From a virus, in IMG/VR virus record IMGVR_UViG_3300021347_000021, positions 1 to 29,841 of that record: DNA of 29,841 nucleotides; one strand, written 5' to 3'. Of the stretch, positions 14,841-20,980 are shown one piece after another. Every line of letters starts with the position of its first letter. Within the stretch, counting starts at the first letter, position 1. Made by a program: the position numbers and the translations under genes. The notes under the pieces were generated by a model, which saw only the letters and a list, made by a program, of their open reading frames with translations, did no database searches and had not been told where the DNA came from.

Positions 14841-15081
14841 CAGAGAAGTAAAGAAAGCTTTACAAAAAGAAGTAATTAAAGAAATCAATAAGGCACATAT
14901 GTGGTGTGCTATAATGATGGATGAAAAAAGTAAGATTAAAATTAAATCACCTAATCAAATGAATGTAAGTGTGATTGCTGTACTACTATTTTCAAATCCA
15001 GATTTACACGAATATATAAATGACTTAATTGAATTAATGAAAGCAGAAGAAAATAAAACTAAATTAAAAACTAAAGAATAA
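14830..15081 (+). CDS. Small helical early protein, unknown
   Basis: The protein has 83 residues, is helical and is rich in Lys/Glu (REVKKALQKEVIKEINKAHM). A middle section (NQMNVSVIAVLLFSNPDLHE) contains a short hydrophobic stretch not long enough for a membrane helix. No family is recognised. It ends in the TAAACTATG junction with the nuclease gene. Confidence 0.6.
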   Translation: MNPNREVKKALQKEVIKEINKAHMWCAIMMDEKSKIKIKSPNQMNVSVIAVLLFSNPDLHEYINDLIELMKAEENKTKLKTKE

Positions 15082-15084
15082 ACT

Positions 15085-15450
15085 ATGGGAGGTAGAACAA
15101 GCCAGCTAAAAGGCAAACGCTTTGAATTGTCAATAGCTAATAAACTAAAAGAAGTATTTAATATTAAAGTAAGAAGAACACCGCTTTCAGGTGGTATGGA
15201 TTTTAAAGGTGATATAATCTGTATTGATGATAACAGCATAATAAGCGAATACAGTTTTGAATGTAAGAATCAAGAGAAATTAAACATCTGGAAAGCATTA
15301 GAACAAAGTAGGAACGATGCACCAAGAGGTAAAACACCGCTTGTAGTATTTACTAAAAACTTTCAATTAGATTACTGTGCAATTGAGTTTAATGATTTCA
15401 TAAATATATTATTAGAGCTTGAAGAATTTAGAAATCAAAAAAATTTATAA
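15085..15450 (+). CDS. Holliday-junction-resolvase-like PD-(D/E)XK nuclease
   Basis: The protein has 121 residues. The nuclease core reads KGKRFELSIANKLKE (Glu14), KVRRTPLSGGMDFKGDI (Asp43), then YSFECKNQEKLNIWKALEQ with Glu59 and Lys61, and a final VVFTKN strand. RRTPxSGGxDxKGD and ECKNxE are characteristic of small archaeal-Hjc-like and phage resolvases. The likely job is cutting branched replication or recombination intermediates before packaging. It sits at the border between the early block and the terminase genes. Start context TAAACTATG. Confidence 0.82.
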   Translation: MGGRTSQLKGKRFELSIANKLKEVFNIKVRRTPLSGGMDFKGDIICIDDNSIISEYSFECKNQEKLNIWKALEQSRNDAPRGKTPLVVFTKNFQLDYCAIEFNDFINILLELEEFRNQKNL

Positions 15451-15462
15451 TTTTGTAACAAC

Positions 15463-15963
15463 GTGAATAAAAACAAAGTATTAACATTATTAGCTGAATA
15501 CCACAATAAATGGATAGCAAGCGTTGATGCTCTTATAAATGATGAAAATATAATTGCTGAAGATATAGTACAAGATATGTATCTAAAGATTCACAATTCA
15601 AAAGATGAGGTTATCAATAAAGCAATAGTAGATAACAAACCGCATATAGGTTATATAAATAAAATTTTGTATAATATGTACTTAGATATTCAAAAAGATG
15701 AAAGCATAAAAACAGAATTAAAGGATAATCATACAGTAGAAGAAAAACAACCAGAGATTAACAAATTCAATATAGAAAAGAAGATAGATGAAATAGTTAA
15801 TTCTTTTTATTGGTTTGATCGTAAACTATTTAATTTATATAGAAAAGAATTCCATACAATTCGGAGTTTAAGCAAAGCAACAAAAATTAGTCACGTAGTA
15901 GTACACAACACAATAAGCAAGTGTAAAAAAAAAATCAAAAGAAAACTAAAAGATGAAATCTAA
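15463..15963 (+). CDS. Sigma-70-family-like RNA polymerase sigma factor
   Basis: The protein has 166 residues with a GTG start at 15463. Residues about 7-80 resemble sigma region 2 (LLAEYHNKWIASVDALINDE, IIAEDIVQDMYLKIHN, and a later YINKILYNMYLDIQK helix). The C-terminal 50 residues (FHTIRSLSKATKISHVVVHN, TISKCKKKIKRKLK) look like a region-4 helix-turn-helix with a basic end. The two are joined by an acidic linker, as in ECF sigma factors (usually 160-200 residues). Its place just before the terminase, capsid and tail genes suggests a late-gene sigma. A -7-like TAATTTTG (15448-15455) lies directly upstream, with its -33 partner missing. An A10 run at 15925-15934 sits near the 3' end. Confidence 0.75.
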   Translation: MNKNKVLTLLAEYHNKWIASVDALINDENIIAEDIVQDMYLKIHNSKDEVINKAIVDNKPHIGYINKILYNMYLDIQKDESIKTELKDNHTVEEKQPEINKFNIEKKIDEIVNSFYWFDRKLFNLYRKEFHTIRSLSKATKISHVVVHNTISKCKKKIKRKLKDEI

Positions 15964-16318
15964 AGGATTAGGCGATACAGTTGAAAAGATAACTAAAGCA
16001 ACAGGCATTGATAAAGTAGCTAAATTTATACTTGGTGAAGATTGCGGATGCGAAGAACGTAAACAAAAACTAAATAAATTATTTCCATATAAAAATGCAC
16101 ATTGCTTAGTAGAAGAAGAATACAATTATCTAAAACAATTCTTTAGCAAACATAAAAACACTTTAACTAATATAGAACAAAAAGAACTATTAAAAATATT
16201 CAATAGAGTATTTAACGCCAAAAAAGAATCATCAACCTGTGGAAGTTGTGTAAGAGATTTAATAAGTCAAATGCAAACCTTATACAATACATATGAACAA
16301 GAAAATGAAAACAAGTAA
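15953..16318 (+). CDS. Cys-rich small protein between sigma-like and terminase genes
   Basis: The protein has 121 residues. Two Cys groups, EDCGCEERKQKLNKLFPYKN with Cys at about 32 and 34, and STCGSCVRDLIS with Cys at about 99 and 102, could together bind a zinc ion. Between them the protein is helical with a Lys/Glu-rich surface. I recall similar proteins before the small terminase in other Flavobacteriia phages, but I know no function. It overlaps the sigma-like gene by 11 bases and the next small gene by 14 bases. Confidence 0.6.
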   Translation: MKSKGLGDTVEKITKATGIDKVAKFILGEDCGCEERKQKLNKLFPYKNAHCLVEEEYNYLKQFFSKHKNTLTNIEQKELLKIFNRVFNAKKESSTCGSCVRDLISQMQTLYNTYEQENENK

Positions 16319-16415
16319 ACACAAAACAAGAAAACAAACTGAAGAAAAATTATTATTATATTTAGAACAGTTAGAACAAATGAACAATGAAAATACACTG
16401 AATAATGGCGAATGA
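16305..16415 (+). CDS. Tiny basic protein overlapping the small terminase start
   Basis: The protein has 36 residues: MKTSKHKTRKQTEEKLLLYL then EQLEQMNNENTLNNGE. It is a single amphipathic helix with a basic N-terminus. It fills the gap between the Cys-rich gene and the small terminase gene and overlaps both (14 and 11 bases). The chain of overlaps is the main support. Confidence 0.5.
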   Translation: MKTSKHKTRKQTEEKLLLYLEQLEQMNNENTLNNGE

Positions 16416-16746
16416 AGAAAATTTAAGAAGTTGGTCTAAAGGAGAATCTGGAAATCCTAAAGGTAGACCAAAAGGATCAAAGAATAGAAGTACAATAGTA
16501 CGTGAACTATTAGAAGTATTATTAAAGCGTAAGAATCCATTGACAGGCGAAGAAGAATGGATGTCAGCGGAACATCATATGACTATAGCAGTATTGCAGA
16601 AAGCTTTTGAGAAAGGTGATGTAAACGCATACAATGCTTTAATGAATTCAGGATATGGTTCACCCAAAGATACAGTAGATGTTAATACTACTGAAACAGT
16701 ATCACACGACTTTAAAAAGTTAGTTAGTGCAATTAAGTTTAAGTAG
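16405..16746 (+). CDS. terS: Terminase small subunit
   Basis: The protein has 113 residues. The N-terminus WSKGESGNPKGRPKGSKNRS is the Gly/Pro/Lys-rich element known from DUF5681-type terminase small subunits, and helical segments follow (TIVRELLEVLLKRKNP, then AEHHMTIAVLQKAFEKGDVN, AYNALMNSGYG). Small subunits bind the packaging site and stimulate the large subunit. It directly precedes and overlaps the large terminase by 20 bases, which fixes the assignment. Confidence 0.8.
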   Translation: MANEENLRSWSKGESGNPKGRPKGSKNRSTIVRELLEVLLKRKNPLTGEEEWMSAEHHMTIAVLQKAFEKGDVNAYNALMNSGYGSPKDTVDVNTTETVSHDFKKLVSAIKFK

Positions 16747-17935
16747 AAAGTATAGAACATTTAAAGAGGTTGATTCACGTTACTTCATTGTTACAGGTGG
16801 TCGTGGTTCTGGCAAATCATTTGCTATTAATACATTTTTACTATTGCTAACATACGAAGCTGGTCACACAATACTATTTACAAGATATACATTACGATCT
16901 GCTGGTATTTCAATTATACCTGAGTTTATTGAAAAGATAGATTTACTAAAAAAAACAGATGACTTTATAGTAACTAAAGATGAGGTAATAAACAAAGTGA
17001 CTAAATCTAAAATACTATTTAGAGGTATCAAAACAAGTTCTGGTGATCAGACAGCTAATCTAAAATCATTACAAGGCATAACAACTTGGGTATTTGATGA
17101 AGCAGAAGAAATGACAGATGAAGATATTTTTGATAAAATAGATTTATCAGTACGTCAAAAAGGTTTAGAGAATAGAGTAATACTAATACTAAATCCAACA
17201 ACTAAAGAAAACTTTATATATCAAAGATGGTTTGAAGCAAGAGGTGTTGAAGCTGGTAGCAATATAACTAAAGATGATACAACATACATTCACACAACCT
17301 ATTTAGACAACATAGATAACTTAAGTAAAAGCTATGTAGAGCAAATAGAAAGAATGAAAGAACGTAGGCCAAGTAGATACAAACATACTATACTTGGTGC
17401 GTGGTTAGATAAAGCTGAAGGTGTAATATTTACTAATTGGAAAATAGGAAAGTTTAAGCAAGTAGGTAAAAACGTATTTGGTCAAGATTACGGATTTAGT
17501 AATGATCCAACAACCTTAGTACAAACCAATATAGATAAAGAAAATAAACTAATCTATGTAAAACTATGCTTTTATCAACCAAAGCTAACTACAAGCGAGA
17601 TAGCTACATTAAACAGTAAGTTTGCTAATAGAGATTTAATAGTAGGTGATTCAGCTGAACCAAGATTAATTTCAGAGTTAACAAGAAACAATAATATAGT
17701 AGCAGCAATAAAAGGTCAAGGATCAATAACATACGGAATAAGCTTGTTGCAAGATTATGATTTAATCATAGATGAAGAAAGTACAGATTTAATTAAAGAA
17801 CTAAATAACTACTGTTGGTTAGAAAAGAAATCACAAACACCTGTAGATAAATTTAATCACGCTATTGATGCTTTAAGATATGCAGTTAGCTATCAATTAC
17901 AAAACCCTAATAAAGGAGAATATCATTATTATTAA
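16727..17935 (+). CDS. terL: Terminase large subunit (PBSX type)
   Basis: The protein has 402 residues from GTG 16727. It is the ATP-driven packaging motor and nuclease. The Walker A loop GGRGSGKS is at residues 24-31 and the Walker B strand VFDEAEE at 122-128. The nuclease domain shows FGQDYGFSNDPTTL with its Asp, then LIVGDSAEPRLI and a final FNHAIDALRYAV, which give the three acidic residues of the RNase-H-type active site. The length fits the PBSX/Terminase_3 families (about 400-430). The 54-base gap after it contains the conserved A10 leader. The sequence alone does not decide between cos and headful packaging. Confidence 0.93.
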   Translation: MQLSLSRKYRTFKEVDSRYFIVTGGRGSGKSFAINTFLLLLTYEAGHTILFTRYTLRSAGISIIPEFIEKIDLLKKTDDFIVTKDEVINKVTKSKILFRGIKTSSGDQTANLKSLQGITTWVFDEAEEMTDEDIFDKIDLSVRQKGLENRVILILNPTTKENFIYQRWFEARGVEAGSNITKDDTTYIHTTYLDNIDNLSKSYVEQIERMKERRPSRYKHTILGAWLDKAEGVIFTNWKIGKFKQVGKNVFGQDYGFSNDPTTLVQTNIDKENKLIYVKLCFYQPKLTTSEIATLNSKFANRDLIVGDSAEPRLISELTRNNNIVAAIKGQGSITYGISLLQDYDLIIDEESTDLIKELNNYCWLEKKSQTPVDKFNHAIDALRYAVSYQLQNPNKGEYHYY

Positions 17936-17955
17936 TTACTAATATTAAGAATCTA

Positions 17956-17989
17956 TATAACAAAGTCAAAAAAAAAACATTTATATAAT
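17956..17989 (+). promoter_or_regulatory. Conserved A10 leader, copy 1 (upstream of the tail chaperone gene)
   Basis: The 34 bases before ATG 17990 match 26669-26702, before ATG 26703, at 31 positions, at exactly the same distance from the start codon. The core is TC, ten A, then CATTTATATA. Two unrelated late genes keep this element, so it is probably functional: either a late promoter recognised by the phage sigma-like protein or a translation leader. Confidence 0.65.
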
Positions 17990-18634
17990 ATGGCTATTAA
18001 ACTAAACATACCAGAATCATTAAGTGAAATTACATTAGGCCAATACCAAGAGTGGTTAAGAATCACAGAGGGCAAAGAATTGAATAGTTTCTTTCAGCAG
18101 AAGATGATTGAAATATTTTGCAAATCAAGATTAATAGATACATTAAGAATGAAAGCAAAAGATATAAATGAAATCACACTTGGACTAAATAAAATATTTG
18201 AAGCTAAACCAACTTTAAAAACATTGTGTAAAATCAATGATAAAGAATTTGGCTTTATACCTAAGTTAGATGATATGTCATTTGGTGAATATATTGATTT
18301 AGATACATACTTGGCTGATTGGGAGAATATGCATTTAGCAATGGGTGTTTTGTTTAGGCCTGTTAAGTTTAAAAAGAATAATGAATACATTATTGAGAAA
18401 TACGAAACAGCAAGTAAATACGATATGAAGCAAATGCCATTAGATGTAGTAATGGGTTCATTGGTTTTTTTTTGGAATTTAAAAACCGAATTGTTGAAAC
18501 ATATAGCGAATTATTTGTCCAAACAGGAGGTCGTGAAGTTGCCACAACATCTGATAGCTTCGCTGCAAAATGGGGTTGGTTTCAATCCATTTACGGACTC
18601 AGTAATGGAAACATTAGAAACATACACGAAGTAA
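17990..18634 (+). CDS. Tail assembly chaperone, short (G-like) product
   Basis: The protein has 214 residues when translation stays in frame. It starts AIKLNIPESLSEITLGQYQE and includes DDMSFGEYIDLDTYLADWEN and KQMPLDVVMGSLVFFWNLKT. I recognise this layout from Bacteroidota phage tail chaperones, which coat the tape measure protein during tail assembly. The T9 run at 18465-18473, codons GTT TTT TTT TGG, is a -1 slippery site, and a frame with a clear second domain begins there. The gene lies just after the terminase, far from the tape measure gene, which is unusual. Confidence 0.75.
   Translation: MAIKLNIPESLSEITLGQYQEWLRITEGKELNSFFQQKMIEIFCKSRLIDTLRMKAKDINEITLGLNKIFEAKPTLKTLCKINDKEFGFIPKLDDMSFGEYIDLDTYLADWENMHLAMGVLFRPVKFKKNNEYIIEKYETASKYDMKQMPLDVVMGSLVFFWNLKTELLKHIANYLSKQEVVKLPQHLIASLQNGVGFNPFTDSVMETLETYTK
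18465..18473 (+). promoter_or_regulatory. -1 frameshift site (T9) in the tail assembly chaperone
   Basis: Nine T follow GG, with zero frame G-TT TTT TTT TGG, so tRNAs on TTT TTT can re-pair one base back and the next codon is TTG at 18472. RNA polymerase slippage on T9 is an alternative that would give the same product. The downstream frame is open for 86 codons after the shift. Confidence 0.8.
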
Positions 18635-18732
18635 CACAATTAAAGCTACATCAATGTTTGTATATGTTATCATTTGAAAAGGATAAAATGGAATTAGAAC
18701 AAAGTATACTTAAGAGAAATGCAAAGAAATGA
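18472..18732 (+). CDS. Tail assembly chaperone, frameshifted extension (GT-like)
   Basis: This frame is 86 codons long and has no ATG at its beginning; its first codon is TTG inside the T9 site. Joined to residues 1-161 of the upstream product it gives a protein of about 247 residues. The sequence FAAKWGWFQSIYGLSNGNIR followed by HEVTQLKLHQCLYMLSFEKD has the KWGWxxxIYxLxxG...E.T.LxLHxxLxxLxxxKDK pattern that I associate with the T domain, which binds the tail tube protein. Production of both short and long forms in a fixed ratio is the rule in siphophages. It overlaps the next gene by 14 bases. Confidence 0.78.
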   Translation: MEFKNRIVETYSELFVQTGGREVATTSDSFAAKWGWFQSIYGLSNGNIRNIHEVTQLKLHQCLYMLSFEKDKMELEQSILKRNAKK

Positions 18733-18985
18733 AATAATAGATGAATTGATTACAAGAAAACTATTTTTAGAAGATGATGTAATAATACTTGCTGATGGCT
18801 TTGAAGATGCAATGCTTGGAGTTACTGCAAGAAAACCAACTTGTGCTATTTATGATTTTTGGAAGTGTTTGGACATAACCATAAAAGATGAAGATATGAA
18901 CTTTGATGAAGCATTAGAATGGTTAGAAGAATTTATAGAAGAAGATATGGGTGAACACTCACCAATCTATTTAAAAAATATATAA
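18719..18985 (+). CDS. Small acidic conserved phage protein, unknown
   Basis: The protein has 88 residues. It contains DDVIILADGFEDAMLGVTAR, an YDFWKCLDITIKDEDM segment and then FDEALEWLEEFIEEDMGEHS. I recall a widespread small phage family with a similar order (DGFEDAxxGxT...xxYDxxKC...M..EEAxEWxE). It is very acidic, could mimic DNA or act as a structural partner, and has no known function. It lies between tail chaperone and tail terminator candidates, 2 bases before the next gene. Confidence 0.65.
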   Translation: MQRNEIIDELITRKLFLEDDVIILADGFEDAMLGVTARKPTCAIYDFWKCLDITIKDEDMNFDEALEWLEEFIEEDMGEHSPIYLKNI

Positions 18986-18987
18986 CA

Positions 18988-19443
18988 ATGAATAGTTTTT
19001 ACAGGGTAATAGATAGTATTAAAAATGCAGTAAGTGCAGAACCGTTTAATCATCAAGTAACATTTGGTGATATAGCTGACATTGATTTACAGAAACAAAG
19101 TTTATTTCCTTTGTGCCATATAATGATTAATAACGCTACAATAACTAACAATTTAGTACAGCAGAATATGACAATCTTTTTAATGGACTTAGTAGATATA
19201 AGCAAGTCAGAAGATGTTAGTTTCTTTTTAGGCAATGATAACAAGCAAGATATATTAAATACTCAATTAGGTTTAGGTACAAGAATAATGAGAGTATTAC
19301 AAAAGGCAGACGCATATAGAGATCAATTTGAAATTGTAGGTGATGCAACGTGTGAACCATTTACAGAAAGGTTTGAAAATATGTTGGCTGGTTGGGCTAT
19401 TACATTTACAATAAATACTAATACAGATATGACTTATTGCTAA
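18988..19443 (+). CDS. Tail terminator / head-tail joining candidate
   Basis: The protein has 151 residues in alternating alpha/beta pattern. An N-terminal helix (FYRVIDSIKNAVSAEPFNHQ) is followed by strands (LFPLCHIMINNATITNNLVQ, NMTIFLMDLVDISKSEDVSF) and a closing helix and strand (ERFENMLAGWAITFTINT). Length and fold order fit tail-terminator proteins of the gpU/gp17 type. The place just before a gp10-like gene is normal for siphophages. No signature residue exists for this family, so the assignment depends on context. It couples to the next gene as TAATG. Confidence 0.5.
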   Translation: MNSFYRVIDSIKNAVSAEPFNHQVTFGDIADIDLQKQSLFPLCHIMINNATITNNLVQQNMTIFLMDLVDISKSEDVSFFLGNDNKQDILNTQLGLGTRIMRVLQKADAYRDQFEIVGDATCEPFTERFENMLAGWAITFTINTNTDMTYC

Positions 19444-19934
19444 TGGGAAAGTTTGAAGAGTCATTAGAAAAATACGCTAAGTATGTTGTCAAGAAAGCTA
19501 AAGAGAATTTAGCCAAAGGTGGCAAGTATGGTTCATATGATAAATCTGGTGCATTATCAAACAGTTTAGGATATAAGATAAATAAAGGTAAAGTATCATT
19601 TTTAGGTGAAAACTATGGTGTGTTTTTAGATCAAGGTGTGAAAGGTGCTAAATCAACATATCCTGAAAGCAGTACATCACCACATAAGTACACAACTAAA
19701 ATGCCTCCAAGTAGTGTATTTGATAAATGGACTATAAAAAGCGGTATAGCACCAAGAGATAAAAAAGGTAGATTTATAAAAAGAAAATCATTAAACTTTT
19801 TAATAGCAAGAAGCATATATAGAAAAGGTATTAGGGCAACTATGTTTTTTACAAAACCATTTGAAGCAGCACTACCATTATTTGAAGATGATATATTAGA
19901 AGGATTTTTAGAAGATAATTTAAATTTAGATTAA
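19443..19934 (+). CDS. HK97-gp10-like tail completion / neck protein
   Basis: The protein has 163 residues from ATG 19443, inside TAATG. A TTG six bases upstream is open but weaker. The helical N-terminus (KFEESLEKYAKYVVKKAKEN) is followed by GALSNSLGYKINKGKVSFLG, YGVFLDQGVKGAKSTYPE and a long basic segment (IAPRDKKGRFIKRKSLNFLI). The pattern helix, S/G-x-L-x-x-S, then strand with GxYxxFLDxGxxG is typical of gp10-like proteins, which join tail and neck. The stop overlaps the next start as TAATG. Confidence 0.7.
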   Translation: MGKFEESLEKYAKYVVKKAKENLAKGGKYGSYDKSGALSNSLGYKINKGKVSFLGENYGVFLDQGVKGAKSTYPESSTSPHKYTTKMPPSSVFDKWTIKSGIAPRDKKGRFIKRKSLNFLIARSIYRKGIRATMFFTKPFEAALPLFEDDILEGFLEDNLNLD

Positions 19935-20980
19935 TGAGTACAGAAATAAGAACAAGGTCACCATATTATGTAAGGGCAGCAGATGTTCCAAACCTAACAA
20001 AAACACAATTAGATTTATATATCTATGAGGGTGTTTCACCAACTGATTTACCAGCTTCACCACAATATACATTGTTTAAAGAACCTATCAATAGTGCAAG
20101 GGGTGTTACATTTGAAATAAGCGAATTAATCAGAGATTACTTTGATAACGTATATACAGGAACTTACGCATCATCTGCTGGTTCTGTATTATGGGTAAGA
20201 ACAATTCAAAATTTTGTTACATCATCTGGTGAACCACCTGAACCTGTTACAAATGATTATTTAGCTTTTGATTCATATACTGAATTTCAAGATGGTGTGA
20301 ACTTTGGTTTTCCAGCAACGCAAGTACCATTAGAATCAACATTGATTTATAAGTTAGATGGTCAAGCTTTATACATTCCTGTATTAGCTGAAGAAACAAC
20401 ACAAGTACAATTCAAGTACAATGGTGCAGTAGTTCAAACCGACACAATTAGTGATAACGGAAATACTAACCAAAAAATACAATACCCTAATTATACAGGT
20501 GATGTTGACCAAGTAATAATCACCTCATCATTTCCATTAACATATACAGTAGAAACAATTGAAGAATGTAAATATCCAACTGCTAAAATTAGCTTTGTAA
20601 ATAAATACGGAGCATTACAGGATTTGTGGTTCTTTAAAAAGTCAGTTGAAAGATTAGGAACTAACCAACAAGAGTTCAATAGGAATTTATTAGATTATAC
20701 AGAATTAAGTTATTCAGATAAAGCACATAGTAAAAAGGTATTTAACAAAAGTGGTAATAAATCCATTACATTAAATAGTGGGTTTTATAGTGAAGATTTA
20801 AATTTAACATTTGAACAGTTATTAGTTAGTGAATATGTATGGATGACAAGAAACGGTACAATCTATCCAATGGTTATTACTGATTCATCAATTACATATA
20901 AAACAAGTTTAAATGATAAATTAATAAACTATACAATCAACTTTGATTATGCTTTTGATTTAATTAATAACGTACATTAA
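19934..20980 (+). CDS. Tail structural protein (distal tail / baseplate candidate)
   Basis: The protein has 348 residues, is mostly beta by composition and has no membrane segment. It starts STEIRTRSPYYVRAADVPNL and has TLFKEPINSARGVTFEISEL, then a later part (LTFEQLLVSEYVWMTRNGTI) that looks conserved across Flavobacteriia phages in my recall. Exact role unknown. It lies between the gp10-like gene and the 722-residue protein and overlaps both as TAATG, so these proteins are produced together. A tail-tip or distal-tail function is inferred from this place. Confidence 0.55.
   Translation: MSTEIRTRSPYYVRAADVPNLTKTQLDLYIYEGVSPTDLPASPQYTLFKEPINSARGVTFEISELIRDYFDNVYTGTYASSAGSVLWVRTIQNFVTSSGEPPEPVTNDYLAFDSYTEFQDGVNFGFPATQVPLESTLIYKLDGQALYIPVLAEETTQVQFKYNGAVVQTDTISDNGNTNQKIQYPNYTGDVDQVIITSSFPLTYTVETIEECKYPTAKISFVNKYGALQDLWFFKKSVERLGTNQQEFNRNLLDYTELSYSDKAHSKKVFNKSGNKSITLNSGFYSEDLNLTFEQLLVSEYVWMTRNGTIYPMVITDSSITYKTSLNDKLINYTINFDYAFDLINNVH

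Noticed and set aside
15925-15934. A10 run near the end of the sigma-like gene as a frameshift site
   Set aside because: A -1 slip leads to no long downstream frame, and the next gene (15953) is in the +1 frame with its own ATG start.
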